DNA of 28,041 bases, taken from the IMG/VR virus record IMGVR_UViG_3300032093_000663, positions 1 through 28,041 of that record. The stretch is one strand, 5' to 3'. Of the stretch, positions 6,923-14,588 are shown piece after piece (positions within the stretch are counted from its first letter, which is position 1; every line of letters starts with the position of its first letter). The position numbers and the translations under genes were made by a program. The notes under the pieces were generated by a model. That model was not told where the DNA came from and made no database searches. It saw nothing but the letters and a program-made list of their open reading frames with translations. This stretch comes from a virus.

Positions 6923-7933
6923 ATGATTAATAAATTAGTTGGAATTATTCTTGCTACAGCTTCTATTTCAGTTGCAGCTCAAACAATTACAGCAGCAGGA
7001 GCTACTTTTCCTTATCCAATATACGCTAAATGGGCTGAAGCCTATCAAAAAGAGACTAAAATTGGATTAAATTATCAAAGTATTGGCAGTTCTGGTGGTA
7101 TTCGTCAAATTAATAATAAAACAGTAACATTTGGAGCTACAGATGCTCCGGTTAAGGGTGAAGATCTAGATAAGATGGGACAAGTTCAGTTTCCCGCAAT
7201 TATAGGCGGAACAGTTCCTATTATTAATCTTGACGGATTTCAACCGGGTGAACTTGTTATTACTGGACCCGTACTGGCTGAAGTGTTTATGGGTACTATA
7301 GTAAAGTGGAATGACCCTAAACTACAGCAACTTAACCAAACTAAAAAACTACCTGACTTAGCTATTACTGTAGTACACAGAGCTGATGGATCGGGAACTA
7401 CTTTTAATTTTACTGATTACTTAAGCGCAGTAAGCCCAGACTGGATGAGTCGTGTAGGGCGTGGCGCAGCAGTAAAGTGGCCTGCTAGTAGCAGTGTAGG
7501 TGGCAAAGGTAATGAGGGTGTAGCGGCTAATGTGCGTAGAGTACGTGGTTCTGTGGGATATGTAGAGTATGCCTATGTTAAGAAAAATAACATGACCTAC
7601 ATGAAACTACAAAACAAGGACGGTGTGTTTGTTGATCCTGATGATACTACCTTTGCTGCAGCTGCAGCTGGTGCAGATTGGTTTAGCGTACCCGGCATGG
7701 GTCTAAGTATTGTTGATCAACCTGGTAAGAATACTTGGCCAATTAGTACTGCTAGTTTTATTATCATGTACAAAGATCCACAAGATAAAAAATCCAGCCA
7801 AGAAGCTATTAAGTTTTTTGACTGGGCATTTAAACACGGCGCTAAAATGAGCGAAGAACTTGATTATGTACATCTTCCAGAGTCACTACAAGCTCAAATT
7901 AGAACCCGTGTTTGGAGTCAGATTAAGCACTAA
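6923..7933 (+). CDS. pstS: Periplasmic phosphate-binding protein PstS
   Basis: A 336-residue protein close in length to bacterial PstS. It has a signal peptide (MINKLVGIILATASISVAA, cut near residue 19) followed by the PstS landmarks: GATFPYPIYAKW, YQSIGSSGGIRQ, FGATDAP and ADGSGTT, which carry the Thr, Ser, Asp and Arg/Ser/Gly/Thr groups that hold phosphate. It would be exported to the periplasm and load phosphate onto the host PstCAB transporter. Phage pstS is an established auxiliary gene in marine cyanophages and pelagiphages, thought to sustain phosphate supply during infection. ATG 6923 is preferred over an in-frame TTG six bases upstream because TAGGA (6912-6916) is well spaced from it. 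It lies between nuclease genes in the replication operon. Confidence 0.93.
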   Translation: MINKLVGIILATASISVAAQTITAAGATFPYPIYAKWAEAYQKETKIGLNYQSIGSSGGIRQINNKTVTFGATDAPVKGEDLDKMGQVQFPAIIGGTVPIINLDGFQPGELVITGPVLAEVFMGTIVKWNDPKLQQLNQTKKLPDLAITVVHRADGSGTTFNFTDYLSAVSPDWMSRVGRGAAVKWPASSSVGGKGNEGVAANVRRVRGSVGYVEYAYVKKNNMTYMKLQNKDGVFVDPDDTTFAAAAAGADWFSVPGMGLSIVDQPGKNTWPISTASFIIMYKDPQDKKSSQEAIKFFDWAFKHGAKMSEELDYVHLPESLQAQIRTRVWSQIKH

Positions 7934-7935
7934 AT

Positions 7936-8778
7936 ATGAGTAAATCATTTCAACAAGTAAGCGAACTAGAAAATACCTTAATGGTAGTTGATGCCTTAAA
8001 CTTAGCATTTCGCTGGAAACACAATGGCGCAACAGACTTTTATGAAGATTACCTGCGTACGGTAGATAGTCTTAAAAAGAGTTATAAAGCTCGTTGGGTT
8101 ATTATAGCTGCGGATCAAGGTTCAAGCAGCTATCGTAAACAGATTTATCCTGAATATAAGCAAAACCGAAAAGATAAATTTGCTGAACAAACTGAAGCGG
8201 AACGTGCAGCCTTTGAGCGATTTTTTGAAGACTACCAGCACACACTAGACTGGATTCGTACTCAGACTACATACCCGGTTGTTCAGTTTCCACAAACTGA
8301 GGCTGATGATATAGCTGCCTACATAACTCAACAAGTCAAAAATTATCCCGTTACCCATACTTGGCTAATCAGTAGCGATAAAGACTGGGACTTATTAGTG
8401 GGTGAAGATACTAGCAGATTTAGTTATGTAACACGCAAAGAAGTTACAGCTAATAACTGGCATACCCACTACGACTTTACACAAGATCAATACATTAGTA
8501 TTAAATGCCTAATGGGTGATACTGGAGATAATGTGCGCGGTGTAGAAGGCATTGGTCCTAAACGTGCTCATCAACTTGTGGAAGAATGGGGCACTGCTCT
8601 TGACATAGTTGCAAATCTACCTATCTCCAGCAAACTAAAATACGTTAAAACACTCAATGATAGTGCAGATACTATAATGCTAAACTATCAACTTATGGAC
8701 TTAGTTACATACTGTGCAGATGCACTAGGTTCTAATACACAACAAATAGACACTATCCTACAAGAGTATATTAAATGA
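7936..8778 (+). CDS. FEN/RNase H-type 5'-3' exonuclease
   Basis: A 280-residue structure-specific nuclease of the FEN-1/T5 exonuclease/T4 RNase H family. Acidic metal ligands lie in DALN (Asp19), AADQG (Asp60), TEADD (Glu122, Asp124, Asp125), SSDKDWD (Asp148, Asp150) and MGDTGDN (Asp195, Asp198). The helical-arch region has YRKQIYPEYKQNRK (66-79) and the helix-hairpin-helix-like GVEGIGPKRA (202-211) binds duplex DNA. The likely job is removing RNA primers and 5' flaps from Okazaki fragments. The 280-residue length fits stand-alone phage enzymes rather than the Pol I domain. It starts two bases after pstS without a clear Shine-Dalgarno and overlaps the dUTPase gene by four bases (ATGA). Confidence 0.9.
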   Translation: MSKSFQQVSELENTLMVVDALNLAFRWKHNGATDFYEDYLRTVDSLKKSYKARWVIIAADQGSSSYRKQIYPEYKQNRKDKFAEQTEAERAAFERFFEDYQHTLDWIRTQTTYPVVQFPQTEADDIAAYITQQVKNYPVTHTWLISSDKDWDLLVGEDTSRFSYVTRKEVTANNWHTHYDFTQDQYISIKCLMGDTGDNVRGVEGIGPKRAHQLVEEWGTALDIVANLPISSKLKYVKTLNDSADTIMLNYQLMDLVTYCADALGSNTQQIDTILQEYIK

Positions 8779-9254
8779 TAAACGGCGCAACAGTAACAGG
8801 AACAACTAATATAGCAGGGTTTTATAGTAGTACACTTAATATTCAATGTTTACGACTAACGGCAGATGCAGAATTACCTAAACGTCAGCATCCCACAGAC
8901 GCAGGAGCAGACCTGTGCTGCATAGAAACTATAGATCTGTATCCTGAAGAAACCAAAGCTGTTGGTACAGGTATAGCAGTCAAAATTCCGATGGGCTTTG
9001 TCGGGTTAATCTTTAACAGATCCAGTCAAGGAAAAAGGGGAATCATACTGCCTAATAGCGTAGGCGTTATAGACAGTGATTACCGTGGCGAACTAAAAGT
9101 TCTACTAAAAAATATTTCAGGTGATAAGTATAAAATTTCACAAGGCGACAGAATTGCTCAACTAGTAATAGTACCAATTCAATTAGCTACATTTACAGAC
9201 TGCTGGAATGATACCCAACGAGGTACAGGCGGATTTGGCAGCACAGGAACATAG
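8775..9254 (+). CDS. dut: dUTP diphosphatase (dUTPase)
   Basis: A 159-residue trimeric-type dUTPase with all five motifs: I DAGADL, II RSSQGKRG, III GVIDSDYRGEL, IV GDRIAQLVI and V RGTGGFGSTG at the C-terminus. It hydrolyses dUTP to dUMP and pyrophosphate, keeping uracil out of DNA and supplying dUMP for thymidylate. The motif II variant (RSS rather than GRSG) is a common tolerated change. About 25 residues precede the usual start of the fold; an internal start is possible, but ATG 8775 is favoured by the four-base overlap with the exonuclease stop. It sits directly before the ribonucleotide reductase, forming a dNTP-supply pair. Confidence 0.93.
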   Translation: MINGATVTGTTNIAGFYSSTLNIQCLRLTADAELPKRQHPTDAGADLCCIETIDLYPEETKAVGTGIAVKIPMGFVGLIFNRSSQGKRGIILPNSVGVIDSDYRGELKVLLKNISGDKYKISQGDRIAQLVIVPIQLATFTDCWNDTQRGTGGFGSTGT

Positions 9255-9260
9255 AGGAGT
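9253..9260 (+). promoter_or_regulatory. Strong ribosome binding site of the ribonucleotide reductase gene
   Basis: AGAGGAGT overlaps the dUTPase stop and ends three bases before ATG 9264. It is the strongest Shine-Dalgarno of the left block, fitting a need for abundant reductase, and it fixes the reductase start. Confidence 0.75.
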
Positions 9261-9263
9261 AAC

Positions 9264-11225
9264 ATGACAAGCACACGAGCACAAGTAATTACAAGACGAA
9301 CTTATAATAGACCCATCAGTGATGATGGCAAACAATTTGAAACTTGGCAGGATACAGTTAGCCGAGTAATCTCACACCAAGCTTGGTTGTGGGAACGTGC
9401 CGCTGATAGACAGCTCCTACCCAATGAGTACGCAGAACTAAATCGCCTAGAACAGCTTATGCTTGAGCGTAAGGTTTCTATGAGTGGTCGTACCCTATGG
9501 TTAGGCGGCACACAGGTAGCTAAAAATCGTGAAGCGTCACAGTTTAATTGTAGCTTTACAGAAGTAGAAACTGTGTACGATGTAGTAGATGTTCTATGGC
9601 TTTTACTACAAGGTTGCGGCGTAGGCTTTAAGCCTATTATAGGCACGCTAAATGGATTCTCAAAACCTATTCAGAATATTGAAGTAGTCAGATCACAACG
9701 TACTGAAAAGGGCGGCTGTGAGCACAATGTAGAAACTTGGGACCCACAAACAAAAACTTGGCGTATTCAGGTTGGCGATAGTGCAGAAGCATGGGCTAAG
9801 AGCATTGGTAAGCTAATGGCAGGAAAATATCCTGCTGATACTCTTGTCCTAGATTTCTCCCAACTGCGTCCTGCTGGTGAAAGGTTAAAAGGCTATGGAT
9901 GGATTAGTTCGGGTGACTCGGCTATCAGTACTGCTTATGTTGCTATCGCCCGTATCCTTAATGGACGGGCAGATTCACTACTCACCAGAATGGATATCAT
10001 GGATATTGTTAATTGGCTTGGTACCATTCTGTCTAGTCGCCGAAGTGCTGAGATTGCGCTTTTTGACTATGGCCAACCGGAATGGCAAGAATTTGCAGTA
10101 GCTAAAAAAGACTGGTGGTTGCATGGCAATGCACATCGTCAGCAGTCGAACAATAGCCTAGTGTTTAATGAGAAACCTACCTACGAGCAGCTAAGCGAAA
10201 TCTTTGCAATCATGCAAGAAGCTGGCGGGTCGGAGCCAGGGTTTATTAATGCACAAGAAGCACGTCGTCGTGCACCTTGGTATAAAGGAGCAAATCCTTG
10301 TGTTGAGATTTTACTCGGAAACAAATCGTTCTGTAATCTTACAGAAACAGATATTGGAAAGTTTAAGGGCAATACCGCAGGACTTCACGAAGCTATACGG
10401 CTTGCCGCCCGAGCTAACTATCGTCAAACCTGTGTTAACCTCAAAGACGGTATACTCCAAGAAGCATGGCATCTCAACAATTACTTCTTGCGACTGTGTG
10501 GTGTAGGCCTAACTGGTATTGCTAAGCGTCCAGACATGACTGGATATGATTACGAATACCTAAAACGTACAGCCACTAGTGCAGCAATTGGTATGGCGGA
10601 TGAGCTAGGCTTGCCTCGTCCTAAAAACATTACTTGTGTTAAGCCATCGGGCACACTAAGTAAAATTATGGATACAACTGAGGGAGTACATAAACCTCTA
10701 GGCAAGTACATTTTCAACAATGTACAGTTTAGCAAGTACGATCCAGTTGTAGATAAGCTGCGTGAAGCAAACTACCGAGTATTTAATCATCCCACAGATG
10801 ATACTGGTGTGTTAGTAACCTTTCCTGTAGAATGGTCGGATGTTCCATTCCACAAACAAGATGGCAAAGAAGTTAACCTAGAAACTGCTATTGATCAGCT
10901 AGAGCGTTATAAACTAATTCAGACTAGTTGGACTCAGCAAAATACGTCAGTAACTATTAGCTACGAGCCACATGAAGTTTCAGAAATTGTGGATTGGCTA
11001 ATGAATAATTGGGACTGCTATGTTGGGGTTTCATTTATTTATAGAAGTGATCCTACAAAAACAGCCAAAGATCTTGGCTACTTATATCTACCACAAGAAG
11101 TTGTCGACGAATATACGTTTCGCACATATATTCAAGACCTAAAAGCCGTCAATATAGATAGTGCCAATAGTTTTGATGCAATCTTAGATGACGAATGTTT
11201 AACCGGCGCATGCCCAGTGAAATAA
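9264..11225 (+). CDS. nrdJ: Adenosylcobalamin-dependent ribonucleoside triphosphate reductase (class II)
   Basis: A 653-residue monomeric class II ribonucleotide reductase of the Lactobacillus RTPR type. Visible landmarks are the first redox Cys96 in FNCSF, NPCVEI (344-349) carrying the thiyl-radical Cys346 with Asn344 and Glu348, the second redox Cys357 in SFCNLTE, the VKPSGTLS loop (459-466) and the C-terminal shuttle pair ECLTGACPVK (Cys645, Cys650). It turns NTPs into dNTPs with a B12-derived radical and needs no oxygen and no small subunit. Many phages of aquatic bacteria carry it. It depends on host adenosylcobalamin and on a thioredoxin or glutaredoxin; one is encoded at 3602-3874. It is followed two bases later by a small gene and then a strong terminator. 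Confidence 0.93.
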   Translation: MTSTRAQVITRRTYNRPISDDGKQFETWQDTVSRVISHQAWLWERAADRQLLPNEYAELNRLEQLMLERKVSMSGRTLWLGGTQVAKNREASQFNCSFTEVETVYDVVDVLWLLLQGCGVGFKPIIGTLNGFSKPIQNIEVVRSQRTEKGGCEHNVETWDPQTKTWRIQVGDSAEAWAKSIGKLMAGKYPADTLVLDFSQLRPAGERLKGYGWISSGDSAISTAYVAIARILNGRADSLLTRMDIMDIVNWLGTILSSRRSAEIALFDYGQPEWQEFAVAKKDWWLHGNAHRQQSNNSLVFNEKPTYEQLSEIFAIMQEAGGSEPGFINAQEARRRAPWYKGANPCVEILLGNKSFCNLTETDIGKFKGNTAGLHEAIRLAARANYRQTCVNLKDGILQEAWHLNNYFLRLCGVGLTGIAKRPDMTGYDYEYLKRTATSAAIGMADELGLPRPKNITCVKPSGTLSKIMDTTEGVHKPLGKYIFNNVQFSKYDPVVDKLREANYRVFNHPTDDTGVLVTFPVEWSDVPFHKQDGKEVNLETAIDQLERYKLIQTSWTQQNTSVTISYEPHEVSEIVDWLMNNWDCYVGVSFIYRSDPTKTAKDLGYLYLPQEVVDEYTFRTYIQDLKAVNIDSANSFDAILDDECLTGACPVK

Positions 11226-11227
11226 TT

Positions 11228-11401
11228 ATGAACGAACCTACACTAACTTTTACAGATCTTACTATTCAAGAAGCTAATGCAATCCTAGCAGGCCTACAAG
11301 AACTACCTGCTAAAATTAGCAATCCACTAACCCAAAAACTTCAGCAACAGGCTCAGCAACAACTACAGCCTCCTGCCGAAGCTCCAGCAGCAGCTGAATA
11401 A
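11228..11401 (+). CDS. Small Gln/Ala-rich hypothetical protein
   Basis: A 57-residue protein with a first half TFTDLTIQEANAILAGLQEL predicted to be helical, and a low-complexity tail of Gln, Pro and Ala (KLQQQAQQQLQ, then PPAEAPAAAE). Small proteins of this style, with a leucine-rich helix followed by a Q-rich tail, are common in tailed phages and have no known function. I place the start at ATG 11228, two bases after the reductase stop; the frame also runs upstream into the reductase gene, but that would be a long unsupported overlap. The stop codon is the first base pair of the terminator stem. Confidence 0.6.
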   Translation: MNEPTLTFTDLTIQEANAILAGLQELPAKISNPLTQKLQQQAQQQLQPPAEAPAAAE

Positions 11402-11436
11402 AAAAGCCCCGTTACTTTACAGTAACGGGGCTTTTT
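11401..11436. terminator. Perfect bidirectional Rho-independent terminator
   Basis: A 16-bp perfect stem, 11401-11416 with 11421-11436, closes a TTAC loop. The stem centre is GC-rich (GCCCC/GGGGC) and both flanks are A5/T5 tracts, so it works on either strand. It sits between converging operons: the + strand gene ends at 11401 and the - strand gene at 11438. Confidence 0.95.
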
Positions 11437-11437
11437 G

Positions 11438-12088
11438 TTATCTGGGTGAATCGTCAGTGTCTTGGTCACTGTCCTCGTCGTCCATGTCCTCTGAACTATC
11501 TTCATCGCTATCATATAGTGTACTAACTATTTCTACTAGTATATCTCGATAAGGTTGGTCTACGTCTGGTAAGTCTTGTAGGTATACATCAACATGACCA
11601 TTACGTAGTAATTCTGCATGGTACATAAACTGACCAAAAGCTTCTACTTCTTCTCCAATGTTTTGGTTAGCATAGTCTTCAATTGCTTGGGCAACAATGT
11701 CCAAGTATTCTTGTTTTACATATGCTTTTACTGTTAGGCTTAATAGTTTAAGAGCTTTGCCTTCACGTTCACGCATAATCTGGTTGCGTTTAGCACTACT
11801 CCACGAATAACCACCATCACCGCCCCAGAGATCCCAAGCTACACGACCTTTACTAGGAAATCCTTCTTCACCGCTACGAAAACCTGTAGCCTTTTTGTCT
11901 ACTTCATGTCTGGAGAAAAAACTGTACATTCGTAGCACAGTAGAAGCACTTAGTGGCTCTCTGTCTTTTAATTGATTAGCTCTGGCTAAACCTACTAGGG
12001 TACCACCAGGCTTACCTTCGTCTTTCCACTTTAGGGCACGACGAGCTGCCGATGCCATACCACTAGTGGGTTTGTAAGTTTTTGCCAT
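11438..12088 (-). CDS. Conserved phage protein with SFFSRH/WDLWGGD domain and acidic tail
   Basis: A 216-residue protein. Residues 8-95 form a domain that I recognise from many tailed-phage proteins, where it is often fused to prohead protease or other structural proteins: SGMASAARRALKWK, GLARAN, SFFSRHEVDK (56-65) and GRVAWDLWGGD (81-91). Its function is not established. Residues 100-190 look helical without known motif; residues 193-213 are almost all Asp, Glu and Ser (SDEDSSEDMDDEDSDQDTDD), a DNA-mimic-like or chaperone-like tail. The Shine-Dalgarno AAGGA lies within the end of the PhoH gene, and start and stop are separated by one base, so the two are cotranslated. As the last gene before the terminator it could be a head maturation factor; this is inference. 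Confidence 0.7.
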   Translation of the reverse strand: MAKTYKPTSGMASAARRALKWKDEGKPGGTLVGLARANQLKDREPLSASTVLRMYSFFSRHEVDKKATGFRSGEEGFPSKGRVAWDLWGGDGGYSWSSAKRNQIMREREGKALKLLSLTVKAYVKQEYLDIVAQAIEDYANQNIGEEVEAFGQFMYHAELLRNGHVDVYLQDLPDVDQPYRDILVEIVSTLYDSDEDSSEDMDDEDSDQDTDDSPR

Positions 12089-12089
12089 T

Positions 12090-12779
12090 TTAATCCTTAT
12101 ATGCTAAAATTATTTGTTTACACATTTTACTACGTACTATGTCTTGATCTAAAAATCTAATTACTTCAATACCTTCGATACCTTCTAGCCGTTTTATAGC
12201 ATCTTCTAGGCCTGAATTATTTAGATCTCGCTGGTCTGGATCACCGCTTAAAATTACTTTACAATTTTTACCTATGCGTGATAAGAGCATTTTTAGTTCA
12301 GTTTTAGTTAAGTTTTGTGCTTCATCGACTAAAACTATTGCATTATCAAATGTTGCTCCACGCATAAATCCTATAGGTCGGGGTTCTATATCTTTATTTT
12401 TAAGTGCATATTCATAGAATCCTTTACCTAAAGATCGTTGAAACACGTTATCAAATGGTTCTAAGTATGGAGCATACTTTTCCTCTAATTCACCTGGTAA
12501 AAATCCTAACCCGCGGCCAGTTTCTACATTAGGCCTGGTTAATATAATTTTATTTATGCGTCTATGAAAAAGCTCTCCTGCAGCATAGCTAGCAGCTACA
12601 AATGTTTTACCTGTACCTGCACTGCCTACTCCAAAAACTACCTCATTTTGTTTTATAGCACTTAAATATTGTTCTTGTATAAAATTAAGAGGTTTTACAT
12701 CTCTAAATCCATACTCAATTGGGTTTGATTGAGTATTGGTTTGTTGTTTACGAGCTTTTTTACCTGATCTAGTTGCCAT
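12090..12779 (-). CDS. phoH: PhoH-like ATPase
   Basis: A 229-residue P-loop protein of the PhoH family: Walker A GSAGTGKT (52-59), the PhoH-specific TRPNVETGRGLGFLPG (81-96), Walker B LVDEAQN (150-156) and SGDPDQ (178-183), the sensor-like motif. PhoH proteins resemble the SF1 helicase ATPase core; host copies are linked to phosphate starvation and RNA metabolism, and phage copies are very common in marine and freshwater phages without a settled function. The N-terminus is basic (RSGKKARKQQ). It is on the opposite strand to pstS, so the two possible phosphate-linked genes are not in one operon. The short 12780-12819 gap upstream shows no convincing promoter. Confidence 0.9.
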   Translation of the reverse strand: MATRSGKKARKQQTNTQSNPIEYGFRDVKPLNFIQEQYLSAIKQNEVVFGVGSAGTGKTFVAASYAAGELFHRRINKIILTRPNVETGRGLGFLPGELEEKYAPYLEPFDNVFQRSLGKGFYEYALKNKDIEPRPIGFMRGATFDNAIVLVDEAQNLTKTELKMLLSRIGKNCKVILSGDPDQRDLNNSGLEDAIKRLEGIEGIEVIRFLDQDIVRSKMCKQIILAYKD

Positions 12780-12819
12780 TGATTCGACCCTGTTAAGAAG
12801 TTAAAATTAAACACTTGGA

Positions 12820-13017
12820 TTACTTTTTTGTGTCTGGTTTTACCTCACTAGGCTTTTGCGCACTCTCTAGCTTCTTGTGCACTTTTATTGTTTTGCAGAC
12901 TTCTTTTTCTTTGCCTTGGCTATCTTTTTGCACCTCACAAACCCGTTTAGTTTCGGGTTCTGCTGTGACATAACCTGTACCAGATAAGGCAATTAACGCG
13001 GCTAAAATATATTTCAT
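12820..13017 (-). CDS. Small secreted protein with two cysteines
   Basis: A 65-residue precursor with a clear signal peptide (MKYILAALIALSGTGYVTA, cut likely after residue 19), leaving about 46 residues. The mature part is highly charged, with two cysteines 14 residues apart (VCEV and VCKT) that could form a disulfide, and ends in a Lys-rich tail. The Shine-Dalgarno AAGGA precedes ATG 13017, two bases after the neighbouring gene stop. The family is not recognised. It is the most downstream member of the run of membrane and secreted proteins, so a periplasmic role during infection or lysis is possible. Confidence 0.6.
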   Translation of the reverse strand: MKYILAALIALSGTGYVTAEPETKRVCEVQKDSQGKEKEVCKTIKVHKKLESAQKPSEVKPDTKK

Positions 13018-13019
13018 AG

Positions 13020-13238
13020 CTAGTCCTTTTTGGGTGGGCTAAACTTTTCAGTAACAATTACACCTAAACCTACTAATACTATATACATCATACTATCGTA
13101 TAATGTTCCGTCTATCTTATAACCAAAAAATAAATTAGCTACAAAACCTAGGCTACATAGCATAAAAGCTAAAAATGTTATTACACGTTTACTACTTAGG
13201 CTGCCATCTACTCCATCTTGTAGTAGTGATTTAAGCAT
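13020..13238 (-). CDS. Small two-helix membrane protein, holin candidate
   Basis: A 72-residue protein with a polar N-terminus (MLKSLLQDGVDGSLSSKR), two transmembrane segments (about 20-40 and 47-65) split by a short FGYKIDGT loop, and a charged C-terminus (EKFSPPKKD). Size and topology fit class II phage holins, and it is encoded in the same run as the endolysin and spanin-like genes. Similar short membrane proteins with an SSKR-type entry into the first helix occur in many phages without tested function. The neighbouring gene at 13239-13682 is a second candidate, so which one is the holin is unclear. Confidence 0.6.
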   Translation of the reverse strand: MLKSLLQDGVDGSLSSKRVITFLAFMLCSLGFVANLFFGYKIDGTLYDSMMYIVLVGLGVIVTEKFSPPKKD

Positions 13239-13682
13239 TTAAATCTCCGGTTGTGGTGCTTGTGGAGGCTTAGGTTTTCCACCATATCCTGCTTCTGGCT
13301 GACCACTAGCAAACAGTACTGGCTCTTGTCTGACGTGCTGCGGTTTAGGTTCTGGTGTACGTATAGCCTCAATAGTAGTTTTAAATCCTTCTTGTTGCTG
13401 TTTTTGTGCTTGAAGCATTACTTCTTGATCTTCTTTTTTAGCTCCTGCAAGCATAATACCACTAAGTGTACCAGTTAAAAATGTTGCTATAGGTACAATA
13501 AGTTCAAAGAACTTTTGATCGATTGGACTCATAGCATTAAGTGGCTGTGTAACAAATATTATAGAGTAGAGAACTACAAATACAATGCCTGTTAGTGTAA
13601 GTGCTAAACAAACTCCTATAAAGAATTTAAGTCTAGCCATTAGTTGTTCTTCGGTATAAATTAAAGTCTCCTTATTTTGCAC
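13239..13682 (-). CDS. Two-helix membrane protein with Pro/Gln-rich tail
   Basis: A 147-residue protein: a short cytoplasmic-like start, transmembrane segments at about 19-44 (FFIGVCLALTLTGIVFVVLY) and 62-84 (LIVPIATFLTGTLSGIMLAG), a helical, Gln-rich stretch (QAQKQQQEGF) and a Pro-rich tail (GGKPKPPQAPQPEI). It is not a recognised enzyme. It abuts the previous membrane gene without a gap and overlaps the next upstream gene by 11 bases. It could be a holin or a regulator of lysis; the long soluble tail is not typical of simple holins. Confidence 0.6.
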   Translation of the reverse strand: MQNKETLIYTEEQLMARLKFFIGVCLALTLTGIVFVVLYSIIFVTQPLNAMSPIDQKFFELIVPIATFLTGTLSGIMLAGAKKEDQEVMLQAQKQQQEGFKTTIEAIRTPEPKPQHVRQEPVLFASGQPEAGYGGKPKPPQAPQPEI

Positions 13683-13962
13683 CTTTAGCTCCTCCTTTAT
13701 CTGGTTGACACTGTTGGCAAGTTTGACCTATCGGTTCAACTCTAGTCTCTGGCGGCCCTAGTCTAGGATCTCGTTGTCCTTTAAATATATGCTCTGGACA
13801 AGTACGAGTAACGTCGCATAGTGGTTTCTGACACTGCTTAGTTTCCCAGTTTTGAGGATCTTGACAAGGATATCTAAACCTATCGCTACCAAAAGCAGCT
13901 AAGGCAACAGGTAGTGCAAGTAAAATTAACAAGAATAGAAATAGTTTTTTATCACTAATCAC
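13672..13962 (-). CDS. Cys-rich secreted or membrane-anchored protein
   Basis: A 96-residue protein with an N-terminal hydrophobic segment (KLFLFLLILLALPVALA) that could be a signal peptide ending at ALAA or a signal anchor. The remaining 70 residues contain six cysteines (33, 44, 49, 55, 82, 85), including CQQC near the end, an even number suggesting disulfides in the periplasm. The C-terminus is Gly/Lys-rich (KGGAKGAK). It is not a recognised family. It starts two bases after the endolysin gene stop and is part of the envelope-directed run. Confidence 0.6.
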   Translation of the reverse strand: MISDKKLFLFLLILLALPVALAAFGSDRFRYPCQDPQNWETKQCQKPLCDVTRTCPEHIFKGQRDPRLGPPETRVEPIGQTCQQCQPDKGGAKGAK

Positions 13963-13964
13963 CG

Positions 13965-14588
13965 TTAGCCTCCTAGTATGTGTAAGGCGTGCTCGTAGTG
14001 TTTTTTACGATCTTCTATGCCTATTGTACCACCATTAATTCGTTTTGTCAAGGTTAAAATATCCCCTTGGTCTGCCCAACGATTTAAGCTATTAGTTTCC
14101 CAAAACCAGCACGCACTTTGAGCAGCTCCTTCAAAGGTTTCTAGGTAATCTGCTGCTTCTTCTGGTTTGATTTCTATGCTGTGAGCAAACCAAGTATAAT
14201 TGTCTTTACCAGTTAGCTGAATAAGTCCACGACCACGATATCTCCACCCATCACCTGAAGCCTCATCACTATTACCCATACGATTAGCATATACTCGGTT
14301 AGCTATTGCCTCTTGCTTATTAGGTTTACCAGCATACTGTTGTGCTAATTCATCCGTAGGAAAGTATTTTGGAAATACCTTGCGTAGACTTTGCCAACGA
14401 TAGTTAAGATTTTCTTGTAAGACTGTAAACTCAGCTGATTCATGAGCACACTGTGCAATCCAAGCTGCTTGACGTAGTGGAGTGTTAATCTCATAATCAG
14501 GAAATAGCTGATTAATAACTTGTAACCAATAACTTGTATATTTATTTCGTGGTATTAATTTTTGTAATTGTTCTAGGGTTAAGGTCAT
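13965..14588 (-). CDS. Endolysin, GH19 chitinase-like
   Basis: A 207-residue single-domain glycoside hydrolase family 19 enzyme. The catalytic Glu is Glu50 in AHESAEF, with a second acidic residue in the following QENLNY (Glu59), and the family hallmark is YRGRGLIQLTG (117-127), then TKRINGG near residue 180. Phage GH19 enzymes cleave the peptidoglycan sugar backbone at the end of infection. There is no signal peptide, so export would need a holin; candidates are at 13020-13238 and 13239-13682. The start overlaps the stop of the lipoprotein gene by four bases. Its place among spanin-like genes confirms the lysis role. Confidence 0.92.
   Translation of the reverse strand: MTLTLEQLQKLIPRNKYTSYWLQVINQLFPDYEINTPLRQAAWIAQCAHESAEFTVLQENLNYRWQSLRKVFPKYFPTDELAQQYAGKPNKQEAIANRVYANRMGNSDEASGDGWRYRGRGLIQLTGKDNYTWFAHSIEIKPEEAADYLETFEGAAQSACWFWETNSLNRWADQGDILTLTKRINGGTIGIEDRKKHYEHALHILGG

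Noticed and set aside
9302-9646. 114-codon open frame on the - strand inside the ribonucleotide reductase gene
   Set aside because: It is antisense to a secure gene; no ribosome site or recognisable sequence.
9700-9800. Possible intein or insertion in the reductase near CEHNVETWD
   Set aside because: The segment reads as normal for this reductase family and the protein has a standard length; no splice-site His-Asn pattern.
11195-11227. Longer version of the Gln-rich small protein
   Set aside because: It would start inside the reductase C-terminal Cys region; ATG 11228 right after the stop is simpler.
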